NCBI RefSeq assembly: GCF_016725325.1
Contig: NZ_CP068083.1
Location: forward strand, 1,674,001 to 1,738,000
Direction of reading: 5' to 3'
Source: Sphingobacterium spiritivorum
GTDB taxonomy: Bacteria > Bacteroidota > Bacteroidia > Sphingobacteriales > Sphingobacteriaceae
Length of the DNA: 64,000 nucleotides
Under the pieces are notes generated by a model. That model saw nothing but the letters and a program-made list of their open reading frames with translations. It did no database searches and was not told the origin of the DNA. Below, piece after piece: positions 25,365 through 34,647 of the stretch. Numbering within the stretch: position 1 is the first letter of the stretch; every line of letters begins with the position of its first letter. Both the position numbers and the translations under genes were made by a program.

Positions 25365-27224
25365 ATGTTTAAGAAATATAACGTAATTGTAGTAGGGGCC
25401 GGTCATGCCGGATGTGAAGCAGCAGCAGCAGCAGCCAACCTGGGATCATCTGTTTTGTTGATTACAATGAACATGGGTGTAATCGCTCAGATGAGCTGTA
25501 ATCCTGCAATAGGAGGAGTAGCAAAGGGGCAGATCGTAAGAGAGATTGATGCAATGGGTGGATACACAGGTATCATAGCAGACAAATCTACACTACAATT
25601 CAGAATGCTTAATCTGTCCAAAGGTCCTGCTATGTGGAGTCCGAGATCTCAAAATGACAGAATGCGCTTTGCTGAAGAATGGAGAATGCAACTGGAAGCT
25701 ATCCCTAATCTGGATATGTGGCAAGATACCGTTAAAGAAGTGATAGTCGAAGGCGATAAAGCTGCCGGAGTCATTACTTCTCTGGGAATACGAATAGAAG
25801 CAGATGCAGTAGTTCTGACAAACGGAACGTTCTTAAATGGAGTGATCCACATCGGAGAAAAAAATTTCGGAGGAGGCCGTACCGGAGAGAAAGCAGCTAC
25901 AGGTCTTACCGAACAATTAGTAAGTCTTGGCTTTGAATCGGGTAGAATGAAGACCGGAACACCTCCACGTATAGATGGACGATCTCTTAACTACGATCTC
26001 ATGGAAGAGCAATGGGGAGATGAAAATAAAGGTAGATTTTCCTATACAGATGTACCTATTCCTACAGAACAAAGATGTTGCTGGATAACCTACACAAATG
26101 ACAAAGTTCATGAAATGCTGAAAACAGGATTCGAAAGATCCCCTATGTTTACAGGAAGAATAAAAGGTTTAGGTCCCAGATATTGCCCTTCCATCGAAGA
26201 TAAAATAAACAGATTTGCAGAACGTGAAAGACATCAGATATTTGTAGAACCGGAAGGATTCAATACGGTAGAAATATACGTAAATGGATTTTCGACTTCT
26301 CTTCCGGAAGATGTACAGCAAAAAGCATTACAACTGATTCCTGGATTTGAAAATGCCAGAATGTACAGACCGGGATATGCTATTGAATACGATTTCTTTC
26401 CGCCAATGCAACTGGATCTGACACTTGAAACACTTCGAGTAAAACACTTATTCTTTGCAGGACAAATTAACGGAACAACAGGATATGAGGAAGCAGGAGC
26501 ACAGGGATTCATTGCAGGTATCAATGCTCACCAGAGAATAAATGATCTTCATGAACTGACGCTAAAACGTTCCGAATCTTATATAGGTGTTTTGATTGAT
26601 GACCTGGTTACAAAAGGTACGGAAGAACCTTACCGAATGTTTACATCAAGAGCAGAACACCGTTTGTTGTTACGTCAGGATAATGCAGATATTCGTCTTA
26701 CACCAATGGCTTATAAACTGGGTCTGGTAGGAGAGGAGAGACTGAATAAAGTAAACGAAAAGATCAAAAATTCAGATGCTATTGTAGAATACTTAAGACA
26801 AAATAGTGTAACAGCGGATCACATTAATCCGGTACTCGAAAATCTTAACTCCTCCCCGGTATCTCAAAAAACCAGAATGTTTAATATACTAAGCAGACCA
26901 CAGATTAATATTTACGATATCAAAAAAGCGGATAGTGATTTTGAAAACTATTTAAATCAGTTTGATAAAGAAACAATAGAGCAGGCTGAAATAAAAGTAA
27001 AATACGACAGCTATTTTGAAAAAGAGATGGAGATTGTCAACCGTATGAAAAAAATGGAAGATAAAGAGATCAATCCAAATTTTGATTACAATTCTTTAAC
27101 TTCCCTTTCTATAGAAGCAAGGCAAAAACTGTTAAAGGTTAAGCCAAGAACATTGGGACAAGCTTCACGTATTTCAGGAGTTTCGCCTGCTGATATTAGT
27201 GTTTTAATGGTATACATGAGTTAA
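25365..27224 (+). CDS. mnmG: tRNA uridine-5-carboxymethylaminomethyl modification enzyme
   Basis: MnmG (GidA) with MnmE installs the carboxymethylaminomethyl group at wobble uridine 34 of certain tRNAs, using FAD and methylenetetrahydrofolate. The 619-residue protein has the FAD motif VVGAGHAGCEAA near residue 9, SCNPAIGGVAKG near 46, GRMKTGTPPRIDG near 190, and the C-terminal GidA region with FTSRAEHRLLLRQDNAD near 420 and LTSLSIEARQKLLKVKPRT at the end. The length is normal. mnmG is a classic origin-adjacent gene, and the two parS sites directly before it fit this location. Confidence 0.97.
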   Translation: MFKKYNVIVVGAGHAGCEAAAAAANLGSSVLLITMNMGVIAQMSCNPAIGGVAKGQIVREIDAMGGYTGIIADKSTLQFRMLNLSKGPAMWSPRSQNDRMRFAEEWRMQLEAIPNLDMWQDTVKEVIVEGDKAAGVITSLGIRIEADAVVLTNGTFLNGVIHIGEKNFGGGRTGEKAATGLTEQLVSLGFESGRMKTGTPPRIDGRSLNYDLMEEQWGDENKGRFSYTDVPIPTEQRCCWITYTNDKVHEMLKTGFERSPMFTGRIKGLGPRYCPSIEDKINRFAERERHQIFVEPEGFNTVEIYVNGFSTSLPEDVQQKALQLIPGFENARMYRPGYAIEYDFFPPMQLDLTLETLRVKHLFFAGQINGTTGYEEAGAQGFIAGINAHQRINDLHELTLKRSESYIGVLIDDLVTKGTEEPYRMFTSRAEHRLLLRQDNADIRLTPMAYKLGLVGEERLNKVNEKIKNSDAIVEYLRQNSVTADHINPVLENLNSSPVSQKTRMFNILSRPQINIYDIKKADSDFENYLNQFDKETIEQAEIKVKYDSYFEKEMEIVNRMKKMEDKEINPNFDYNSLTSLSIEARQKLLKVKPRTLGQASRISGVSPADISVLMVYMS

Positions 27225-27301
27225 TGTATTGATTTTCAACATATTAACAATAAAATATATAAGCTTAAAATAAAAGGATATAAGAAGATATTTTTAATTT
27301 T

Positions 27302-28978
27302 ATGATACAAACATCCAAAAAAGATAAAAGTAGCTCAGAAACGCTAAAAACTACCCTATTTCAAAAAGTGGTAATTTTTTCATTTTTTTGTCTTCTTATT
27401 TTAAGTACTATACAGTGCGCCAACATGCAACACCCTACTGGCGGACCTAAAGATTCACTTCCACCGAAAATATTAAGTGAGTTACCAAAAAACTATACCC
27501 GAAATTTCAAAGCAAAAAAAATAGTTTTGGAATTCGATGAGTATGTCAAACTAAACAGTCAGTTTAAAGAATTCAGTATATCCCCGGATGTAGATACTCA
27601 ACCCGAATATAAAATCAAGAAAAAGAATCTTGAAATAACATTACCCGATTCATTAGAAGAAAATACAACATATACAATCCACTTCGGAAAAGGATTGGTC
27701 GACTATAATGAAGGTAATCCGCTTCCTAACTATTCGTATGTATTTGCCACTGGTGATGAACTTGACTCTCTTTCTATATCAGGATCAGTTCTGAACGGAT
27801 ATACCAAGAGTCTGGATATGAAGAATGAAGATAAAGATGTCATCGTTATTCTGATTCCCACCCGTCAGGACAGTATATTTGGTAAGCGTAAAGCGAATAT
27901 ATTTACGGCTGTAGATACAGCTGGTAATTTCAAATTCAATAATCTGAGAGAGGATACATACCGTATATATGCCTTGAAGGAGAAAAGCAGTAATCGTATA
28001 TATGAAAGTACAGATGACTGGATAGGTTTTCTCAATGACAGCATCGTATTAAGGAAAGATACCAGTAATATCAAACTGGAATTTACTAAACCCTACCCTG
28101 ATAAATTCAGAACCGGTGAAAAGAAACTGGAAAAGGATGGGGGTATACAACTTGTATTTAACCGCCCTCTACTTGATCCGACCATAAAAATATTATCTCC
28201 GCAGGAACTGGATGCATCCAAATATGTACGCTATGGTGTACATAAAGACAGTGCATTAATATATACTCAAAACACTGATTTTGACTCTCTTAAACTGGAG
28301 ATTCGCAATTACAATACGGTCATGGATACTGTATTATTAAAGAAGGGAGTAAATGTGAAGTTCGAAAAAGAAATACTACCTGTCCTCAATATCAGTAATA
28401 AAGTAGATAAGATTACGCATATCACTGTTACCTCTAAAATACCTTTAGCCTCTATAGATAAGTCTAAAGTGAAACTCACAGAAGATAGTGTAGCAAGAAC
28501 CAACTTCCAACTGCAAAAAGATACACTTAATAATCAGCTTTATCATATTCGCTTTAACTGGAAACCTAAAAGGAATTATACATTAGTTTTAGAAGAAAAA
28601 GCTTTAACAGGATTATTCGGAGATCATAATAAGGAATTCAAAACTAATTTCACATTGGATGAAAGCGAAAATTACGGAGATATAAACTTCAATTTTACCA
28701 ATATAGACAGCACTATGCAATATGTGGTAGAACTTATCGATGACAAGAAAGAAAAGGTATTTAACAGGCAGATATTAGGCCCTGATAATACGATATCCTA
28801 CAAGAAATTTCCGGGTGGCAGATATTCTTTACGTGTAATATATGATGCTAACAAGAATGGTGTATGGGATCCTGCAGATGTAAAAACAAAAAAGCAGGCA
28901 GAACAAATATGGTATCTTAACAAGACATTCACAATACGGGCCAACTGGGAACAAAATGAAACAGTCAATCTAAATTAA
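27302..28978 (+). CDS. Ig-like domain lipoprotein of Bacteroidota type
   Basis: The 558-residue protein begins with a hydrophobic segment and a probable lipid-anchored Cys in STIQCANM (about residue 40), followed by the typical Bacteroidota motif HPTGGPKDSLPPKI. An SbsA-type Ig-like domain covers about residues 55-150 (IVLEFDEYVKL ... YTIHFGKGLVDYNEGNPLPN). The rest contains further beta-sandwich repeats and ends with a LRVIYDANKNGVWD segment. Such proteins are surface or periplasmic lipoproteins of unknown function. The lipobox is not canonical (TIQC). The last four bases overlap the convergent gamma-carbonic anhydrase-like gene. Confidence 0.82.
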   Translation: MIQTSKKDKSSSETLKTTLFQKVVIFSFFCLLILSTIQCANMQHPTGGPKDSLPPKILSELPKNYTRNFKAKKIVLEFDEYVKLNSQFKEFSISPDVDTQPEYKIKKKNLEITLPDSLEENTTYTIHFGKGLVDYNEGNPLPNYSYVFATGDELDSLSISGSVLNGYTKSLDMKNEDKDVIVILIPTRQDSIFGKRKANIFTAVDTAGNFKFNNLREDTYRIYALKEKSSNRIYESTDDWIGFLNDSIVLRKDTSNIKLEFTKPYPDKFRTGEKKLEKDGGIQLVFNRPLLDPTIKILSPQELDASKYVRYGVHKDSALIYTQNTDFDSLKLEIRNYNTVMDTVLLKKGVNVKFEKEILPVLNISNKVDKITHITVTSKIPLASIDKSKVKLTEDSVARTNFQLQKDTLNNQLYHIRFNWKPKRNYTLVLEEKALTGLFGDHNKEFKTNFTLDESENYGDINFNFTNIDSTMQYVVELIDDKKEKVFNRQILGPDNTISYKKFPGGRYSLRVIYDANKNGVWDPADVKTKKQAEQIWYLNKTFTIRANWEQNETVNLN

Positions 28979-29490
28979 CTGTTTTCAAACCAGGAACTGT
29001 ATAACACATAATTATGCGGTAACTGATGCAACATCTCCCGTTGTTCATCAGTTATCGCTTTTATCTTTTTAGCTGGAACACCTGCATACAGATAGCCTGA
29101 TTCACATATGGTATTTTCCAGTACCACAGCGCCTGCAGCAATAATAACTTCAGTCTCTACTACGGCTTTATCCATGACAATAGCGCCCATACCGATCAAT
29201 ACATAATCTTTTACTACACATCCATGTACCATCGCCTGATGGCCAATATTGACATAACTGCCTATATCAGTTCCGTTCTTCTGGTAAGTGCAATGAATAA
29301 CAGCGCCATCCTGGATATTTGTATAAGATCCGACTCGTATATAGTTTACATCTCCTCTTATCACAGCATTAAACCATACCGAACACTTATTGCCCATGAC
29401 CACATCGCCTACAATGGTCGCATTAGGGGCTATAAAACAATCTTCCGGAAATTCAGGGTATTTATCTTTAACAGGTAATATAACAGCCAT
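28975..29490 (-). CDS. Gamma-carbonic anhydrase-like hexapeptide-repeat protein
   Basis: The 171-residue protein forms a left-handed beta-helix of hexapeptide repeats. The three metal His of the gamma-carbonic anhydrase family appear in GAVIHCTY, NIGHQAMVHG (first His) and VHGCVV. The catalytic Glu of archaeal Cam is not evident, as in most bacterial YrdA/PaaY-like members, so the activity is uncertain. The C-terminal helix ends in LYSSWFENS. It starts eight bases after nadB ends on the same strand, so it is probably in the nadB operon. Confidence 0.9.
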   Translation of the reverse strand: MAVILPVKDKYPEFPEDCFIAPNATIVGDVVMGNKCSVWFNAVIRGDVNYIRVGSYTNIQDGAVIHCTYQKNGTDIGSYVNIGHQAMVHGCVVKDYVLIGMGAIVMDKAVVETEVIIAAGAVVLENTICESGYLYAGVPAKKIKAITDEQREMLHQLPHNYVLYSSWFENS

Positions 29491-29497
29491 ATGTCTT

Positions 29498-31090
29498 CTA
29501 AAATATAGTATCCTTTAATATTTCAGCATGATAAGGATAATCTGTTGAATAATGGAGTCCTCTGCTTTCTTTACGATCCTGAGCTGACTTAATAACTAAA
29601 AAAGCAACCTGAATGACATTTCTCAATTCACAAAGTGGCACAGATAATTTGGTATGCTTATAAAATTCTTCCGTCTCATCATACAAAAATCCAAGTCTTC
29701 TGAATGCACGATCCAACCTGAAGTCAGAACGTACAATACCAACATAATCGGACATTACTTTTTGTGTCTCCCGAAGATTGTGCGAGACCAGAATATCTTC
29801 ATTGGATAAACTTGTATTGGAATCATCCCAGTCTGGTATATTTTCCTCAAAATCGATATCCCCTAACTTTTCAGCAGCATCCAGCCAGATACGGTGTGCA
29901 TATACAGCAGCTTCCAGTAATGAATTAGAAGCCAATCTATTAGCTCCATGAAGCCCGGTAGATGAACATTCTCCACATGCATACAGATTATTAATAGTAC
30001 TACGTCCGTATGCATCTACCAGAATTCCCCCACATAAATAATGTGCAGCCGGAGATACAGGAATATAATCCTTTGTCATATCCAATCCGATGGATAAACA
30101 TTTCTCATAAATATTTGGAAAATGCGCTAAAATATCCTCTTTACTACGCATTGTAATATCCAGGTATACATAATCAATACCCGATTTCTTCATTTCAGCA
30201 TCTATTGCCCTAGCTACGATATCCCGTGGTGCTAATGAACCCCGTTCATCATACTCTTCCATAAATGATTCACCTGACACACGTCTCAGGATACCTCCAA
30301 AGCCACGTACAGCCTCTGATACCAGAAATGCAGGATATTGACTGGGATTATAAAGAGCTGTAGGATGAAACTGTATAAACTCCATATTACGTACTTTGCC
30401 CTTCGCACGATAGACCATTGCTATACCATCACCGGTAGCTATCGTAGGATTAGTCGTACTCGAATACACATGTCCTGCACCTCCTGAAGCCATTAGGGTA
30501 ATACGGCTTAAAATCTTCTCTATACGGTGATTCTTTGTATTCAATGCATAGATACCAAAACACTTAATATCGTCCGATTTTTTATCAACAAATTCACCTA
30601 AATGATGCTGCGTAATTAAATCTACTGCAAAATAATGTGTAAGTATCTCAATATTAGGATCCTGATGTACTTTAGCAAGCAAGGCTCGTTCTATTTCATA
30701 ACCAGTTATATCTTTATAATGCAAAATACGGTGTTTGGAATGACCACCTTCTTTTGCGAGATCATAGCTGTCATCATCTACCTTATCGAAGTTAGTACCA
30801 TACGCTATAAGCTCTGCTATACGTTCAGGACCTTCCCTAACAACGTTTTCCACAATTTCCACATGGCATAATCCATCACCAGCTATCTGAGTATCAAGTA
30901 TATGCTTCTCAAAGCTATCAGACTTATCCACAACTGCAGCAACACCGCCCTGTGCATATTTGGTATTAGACTCATCTTCATTAGACTTAGTGACTATCAA
31001 GACTTTACCTTTTTTTGCAGCTTTCAAAGCGAAGCTTAAACCAGCAATTCCGGAACCAATAATCAAAAAATCAACCTTACGATCTCCCAT
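29498..31090 (-). CDS. nadB: L-aspartate oxidase
   Basis: NadB oxidises L-aspartate to iminoaspartate with FAD, the first step of de novo NAD synthesis. The 530-residue protein has the FAD motif FLIIGSGIAGLSFALKAAK at residue 8, SNTKYAQGGVAAV near 42, the active-site region FIQFHPTAL near 245 and the C-terminal ECSSTGLHGANRLASNSLLE near 375. The length is normal. Its product is used by NadA, encoded divergently at 31582 on the other side of the presumed origin; nadD is also in the window (48559). Confidence 0.96.
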   Translation of the reverse strand: MGDRKVDFLIIGSGIAGLSFALKAAKKGKVLIVTKSNEDESNTKYAQGGVAAVVDKSDSFEKHILDTQIAGDGLCHVEIVENVVREGPERIAELIAYGTNFDKVDDDSYDLAKEGGHSKHRILHYKDITGYEIERALLAKVHQDPNIEILTHYFAVDLITQHHLGEFVDKKSDDIKCFGIYALNTKNHRIEKILSRITLMASGGAGHVYSSTTNPTIATGDGIAMVYRAKGKVRNMEFIQFHPTALYNPSQYPAFLVSEAVRGFGGILRRVSGESFMEEYDERGSLAPRDIVARAIDAEMKKSGIDYVYLDITMRSKEDILAHFPNIYEKCLSIGLDMTKDYIPVSPAAHYLCGGILVDAYGRSTINNLYACGECSSTGLHGANRLASNSLLEAAVYAHRIWLDAAEKLGDIDFEENIPDWDDSNTSLSNEDILVSHNLRETQKVMSDYVGIVRSDFRLDRAFRRLGFLYDETEEFYKHTKLSVPLCELRNVIQVAFLVIKSAQDRKESRGLHYSTDYPYHAEILKDTIF

Positions 31091-31144
31091 AAATACTAAT
31101 GCGTATTAAAAATCTAGTTTTTCAGATAACAAATTAACAAAATA

Positions 31145-31164
31145 TGTGGATAACGTGTAGATAA
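31145..31164 (+). other. DnaA boxes, left group
   Basis: Exact box TGTGGATAA (31145-31153) and near match TGTAGATAA (31156-31164), same orientation. Confidence 0.7.
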
Positions 31165-31360
31165 ATGGTGAATTAAAAATGAAAACTATTTTTTATTCCA
31201 CATTTCCACAAAAAATCCAGCCATTGTGAACAAATTATAACCACAACTTTACCCCATTATTAACAAAATGTAAACAACAAACAATTCACACTAAAATATG
31301 GAAAACGAAAAAGAGTAATTTTCATATATCTGAAAATCAGCTCTATTTATAAACTTTAGA

Positions 31361-31379
31361 TGTGGATAAATGTGGATAA
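31361..31379 (+). other. DnaA boxes, tandem pair
   Basis: TGTGGATAA occurs twice with a 10-base period (31361-31369 and 31371-31379), placing both on the same face of the helix. Confidence 0.8.
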
Positions 31380-31504
31380 CTATGTTAAAAGTAATAATCG
31401 CAAATATAAATTCTTAAAACTTTCCCCATTTTCCACACACTAATAAACAATAAGTCTCCTTTTTATAAAAAGAGTTATTAATTATTGAAAAAAGGGAATG
31501 TGGA

Positions 31505-31533
31505 TTTCGTTTCAAATTCTTTCGCTACTTTTG
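31505..31533 (+). promoter_or_regulatory. Likely promoter of nadA
   Basis: TACTTTTG (31526-31533) fits the -7 consensus, with TTTC at 31505-31508 as an imperfect -33 box. The leader would be about 45 bases. Confidence 0.5.
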
Positions 31534-31581
31534 TGAAGTGATACCGTCTGAATCGTTGACTTAAATTTTATCAACACGGAA

Positions 31582-32580
31582 ATGAATATTACTTATGACA
31601 GAGATCTGGAAGCAAAAGGATACATAGATGTAGCTATTGATCCTACAATTGATCTCGTAGAAGAAATTAATCGCCTCAAGAAGGAAAAGAATGCTGTTAT
31701 TCTCGCTCATTATTACCAAGAGTCTGAAATTCAGGATATTGCGGATTATATAGGCGATAGTTTGGGACTTTCCCAACAGGCTGCCAGGACAGATGCAGAT
31801 GTGATTGTGTTTGCTGGGGTGCATTTTATGGCTGAAACAGCAAAGATATTATCCCCATCAAAAAAGGTATTATTACCTGATCTGAAGGCAGGATGCTCAC
31901 TATCAGATAGTTGCCCTCCTCATTTATTTGCGAAATTTAAAGAAAAATATCCTGATCATCTGGTCATAACTTATGTAAACTGTACAGCTGAGTTAAAAGC
32001 ATTATCAGATATTGTATGTACTTCCAGTAATGCGGTACAGATCGTAGAAAGCCTTCCGTTGGATCAGAAAATAATTTTTGGTCCGGATCGCAATCTCGGA
32101 GCTTATGTAAAAAAGAAGACGGGTAGAGATCTGGTCTTGTGGAATGGTGCATGTATGGTACATGAGATTTTTTCGCAGGATAAAATAGATGCTTTACGCA
32201 ACGAATACCCGGATGCAAAGTTTATAGCACATCCGGAGTGCGAGGATCATATTCTGGCTGGTGCTGATTATGTAGGATCCACTTCAGGTATGCTTAAGTT
32301 TACCATGAATGATCCCTCACAGGTTTACATTGTAGCCACTGAATCCGGTATTATTCATCAAATGCAAAAGGCGAGTCCGGAAAAGACATTCATTCCGGCA
32401 CCTCCGAATAATGCATGTGCATGTAATGATTGCCCGCATATGAAGCTTAATACTTTAGAAAAACTTTACAATTGTCTCAAGTTCGAATCTCCTGAAATTA
32501 CACTTCCTGAAGATGTAATTATACGCGCTCAAAAGCCAATTGAACGTATGTTGGAGATTTCAGAAAGATTAGGATTGTAA
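31582..32580 (+). CDS. nadA: Quinolinate synthase A
   Basis: NadA condenses iminoaspartate with dihydroxyacetone phosphate to quinolinate, using a [4Fe-4S] cluster. The 332-residue protein has [20 protein letters not shown] near residue 39 and the three cluster Cys in [27 protein letters not shown] or [26 protein letters not shown], and the C-terminal [15 protein letters not shown]. The length is normal. It is divergent from nadB across the presumed oriC and is followed after 37 bases by thiL. Confidence 0.96.
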   Translation: MNITYDRDLEAKGYIDVAIDPTIDLVEEINRLKKEKNAVILAHYYQESEIQDIADYIGDSLGLSQQAARTDADVIVFAGVHFMAETAKILSPSKKVLLPDLKAGCSLSDSCPPHLFAKFKEKYPDHLVITYVNCTAELKALSDIVCTSSNAVQIVESLPLDQKIIFGPDRNLGAYVKKKTGRDLVLWNGACMVHEIFSQDKIDALRNEYPDAKFIAHPECEDHILAGADYVGSTSGMLKFTMNDPSQVYIVATESGIIHQMQKASPEKTFIPAPPNNACACNDCPHMKLNTLEKLYNCLKFESPEITLPEDVIIRAQKPIERMLEISERLGL

Positions 32581-32617
32581 GCTTAACTGATATAATTTTT
32601 AATTTTAACATTATAGA

Positions 32618-33658
32618 ATGTTTGAAAATACAGAAAGAACAAATCTGGATCAGATGGGTGAATTTGGTTTGATTGAACACCTGACCAAACATGTGGAACT
32701 GACTGAAAAGTCTACGGTCAAAGGTATAGGAGATGATGCTGCTGTATTAGATTTTTCAAATAAGAAAACGCTTATTTCTACTGATCTGCTGTTGGAAGGA
32801 ATTCATTTTGATTTGCGCTATGTTCCACTTAAACATCTGGGTTATAAAGCTGTACAGGTAAATTTAAGTGACATATATGCTATGAATGGTATAGCCTCTC
32901 AGATTACCTTTTCAATAGGATTATCCTCAAAATTTCCTTTAGAAGCAGTTGAAGAAATCTATGAAGGAGCATTGATTGCCTGTAAGAAATTCAACGTAGA
33001 TCTGGTAGGTGGAGATACTTCAGCCTCTGCCCAGGGATTAATTATATCTGTAACCAGTATAGGATATGCAGATGAAGACAGCATAACTTATCGCTCAGGT
33101 GCTCAGGAAGGTGATCTTCTGTGTGTCTCCGGAGATCTTGGAGCTGCTTATGTAGGATTACAGATTTTGGAGCGTGAAAAGCAGGTATTTTTAGATAATC
33201 CCAATATTCAGCCGGATCTGGAAGGAAAAGATTATATCATCGAGCGCCAGTTGAAACCGGAGGCCCGTAAAGACATTGTTCAACTATTGGATAGTCTGGA
33301 TATCAAACCAAATGCTATGATAGATGTATCAGATGGTCTGGCTTCGGAGATCATTCATATTTGTAAACAGTCTGATAAAGGATGTAAATTATATGAAGAT
33401 AAAATTCCGTTGGATCAGATGACATATGATACTGCCCGTGAATTTGGTTTGGATCCTACAGTTTGTGCATTAAACGGAGGAGAAGATTATGAATTGTTGT
33501 TTACAGTTCCACAGTCAGCATATGATAAACTTAGAAATCTTCCTGATATAACAGTTATCGGATATATTACCGAGCCAAATGCTGGATATGAAATGATTTC
33601 CAAATCCGGAAATGTATATCCTTTAACAGCTCAGGGTTGGAATGCTTTTAAAAAGTAA
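32618..33658 (+). CDS. thiL: Thiamine-monophosphate kinase
   Basis: ThiL phosphorylates thiamine monophosphate to thiamine diphosphate. The 346-residue protein is of the AIR-synthase-like fold: EFGLIEHLTKH at the N-terminus, KGIGDDAAVLD near residue 41, STDLLLEGIHFDL near 55, LVGGDTSAS near 127, MIDVSDGLASEI near 234 and NGGEDYELLF near 287. The length is normal. It is probably co-transcribed with nadA and ends at a bidirectional terminator shared with scpA. Confidence 0.95.
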   Translation: MFENTERTNLDQMGEFGLIEHLTKHVELTEKSTVKGIGDDAAVLDFSNKKTLISTDLLLEGIHFDLRYVPLKHLGYKAVQVNLSDIYAMNGIASQITFSIGLSSKFPLEAVEEIYEGALIACKKFNVDLVGGDTSASAQGLIISVTSIGYADEDSITYRSGAQEGDLLCVSGDLGAAYVGLQILEREKQVFLDNPNIQPDLEGKDYIIERQLKPEARKDIVQLLDSLDIKPNAMIDVSDGLASEIIHICKQSDKGCKLYEDKIPLDQMTYDTAREFGLDPTVCALNGGEDYELLFTVPQSAYDKLRNLPDITVIGYITEPNAGYEMISKSGNVYPLTAQGWNAFKK

Positions 33659-33676
33659 TGTATTGATTACTATATA

Positions 33677-33714
33677 AAAAAAGGTGCTGTTTCACATGAA
33701 ACAGCACCTTTTTT
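33677..33714. terminator. Bidirectional terminator with a parS-like core (thiL/scpA)
   Basis: Arms AAAAAAGGTGCTGTTTCA (33677-33694) and TGAAACAGCACCTTTTTT (33697-33714) are perfectly complementary over 18 bases around CA. The A/T-run ends allow termination in both directions. The central 16 bases TGTTTCACATGAAACA (33688-33703) differ from parS TGTTTCACGTGAAACA at one position. The scpA stop codon overlaps the last bases. Confidence 0.9.
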
Positions 33715-34501
33715 AGTTTTCTTCCAGTTCTAATACTACTGGATCCGGTACATTGGGATCACGTTTTTCAACCCAAAAATTATTATAGCCCAATCCTACC
33801 TCAATTTCTAATAAGCGTTGCTGCAGCATTTCTAAAATGGCTAAAAAATTATAGACGAAATGAACTTTATTTTCTGAACTCTTTCGGATACTGTTAAAAT
33901 CCAGTTTCTCATTCATTTCTATCAACTCCTTAATGACTCTCTTCTGTTGTTCTATGGTATATGGATATTTTACAACAGTATGTTTGACTTCCTGGACACG
34001 ATTTGAATAATGGTACATCATACGTTCATATACCATCATAAGTTTGTAAAGATCAAATGAAGACAATTCTTCTCCTTCCTGTACAGGGCGGTTAGTGTTC
34101 TTCAGATCATAACCGATATTTCCTCTTAAATGATACCTGAAACGGTTTTCTTCAAGTCCTTTCAGATCTTCACAAATATTTTTGAACTGTTTGTAGAGTA
34201 TCAGTTTCTGTACCAGTTCCTTTTTAAGATCTATTTCATTTTCATTTTCATCCAGATCAGGACGTGGCAAAAGCATTTTTGCTTTGATACGCATGAGGGT
34301 AGAAGCTACAAATATAAACTCACTGGCCAGTTCTATATTCAAAGCCTGCATCTTCTGGATGTAATCCAGAAAATCATCTGTTATTTTAGAGATCGCTATA
34401 TCATGGATATTCAATTCATCACGTTCTATAAAAAACAAAAGCAGATCAAACGGACCTTCAAATTGTTCTAACTTAATTTCGTAACCCTCACTTGCATTCA
34501 T
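33713..34501 (-). CDS. scpA: Segregation and condensation protein A
   Basis: ScpA is the kleisin subunit that bridges SMC heads in the bacterial condensin. The 262-residue protein shows the family N-terminus EIKLEQFEGPFDLLLFFIER, then IHDIAISKITDDFLDYIQ, and ELASEFIFVASTLMRIKAKM (about residues 58-77); the C-terminal winged helix ends near EIEVGLGYNNFWVEKRD. It lies beside the candidate origin and a parS-like hairpin, where ParB-loaded SMC is expected to act. A TACTTTTG -7 box (minus, 34507-34514) ends five bases before the ATG. scpB is not in the window. Confidence 0.95.
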   Translation of the reverse strand: MNASEGYEIKLEQFEGPFDLLLFFIERDELNIHDIAISKITDDFLDYIQKMQALNIELASEFIFVASTLMRIKAKMLLPRPDLDENENEIDLKKELVQKLILYKQFKNICEDLKGLEENRFRYHLRGNIGYDLKNTNRPVQEGEELSSFDLYKLMMVYERMMYHYSNRVQEVKHTVVKYPYTIEQQKRVIKELIEMNEKLDFNSIRKSSENKVHFVYNFLAILEMLQQRLLEIEVGLGYNNFWVEKRDPNVPDPVVLELEEN

Positions 34502-34506
34502 AGATT

Positions 34507-34514
34507 CAAAAGTA
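34507..34514 (-). promoter_or_regulatory. -7 box of scpA
   Basis: TACTTTTG on the minus strand matches TAnnTTTG and ends five bases before the ATG at 34501. The -33 region has TTTA instead of TTTG. Confidence 0.45.
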
Positions 34515-34568
34515 CATAATTATAAAAAATTATTAATAAATTAGTTTATTATAGAACCTATGTAAACC

Positions 34569-34589
34569 ATAACAATTACGAATTGTTAT
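34569..34589. promoter_or_regulatory. Palindrome upstream of dxs, possible operator
   Basis: ATAACAATT and AATTGTTAT form a perfect 9-base inverted repeat around ACG, in the 146-base gap between the divergent scpA and dxs genes. A partial copy AATTGTTAC follows at about 34609. No T-run follows, so a protein-binding site is more likely than a terminator. Confidence 0.45.
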
Positions 34590-34647
34590 ATGATTTATGT
34601 AAATAAAAAATTGTTACTTTGTATCTTATTTTGAAATCGTAAAAACT

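Larger units (their letters stand above)
31091..31581. other. Candidate replication origin (oriC) between nadB and nadA
   Basis: This 491-base gap has no gene and is very AT-rich. It holds three exact DnaA boxes in the orientation TGTGGATAA (31145-31153, 31361-31369, 31371-31379), the last two in direct tandem with 10-base spacing. One-mismatch copies are TGTAGATAA (31156-31164) and, in the other orientation, TTTTCCACA (31429-31437); a weaker TGTGGATTT lies at 31499. Long A/T tracts between the box groups could be the unwinding element. The gene context (parS 6 kb left, dnaA 5 kb right, mnmG, dnaN) fits an origin. A divergent nadA promoter with TACTTTTG (31526-31533) is at the right end. Confidence 0.75.
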
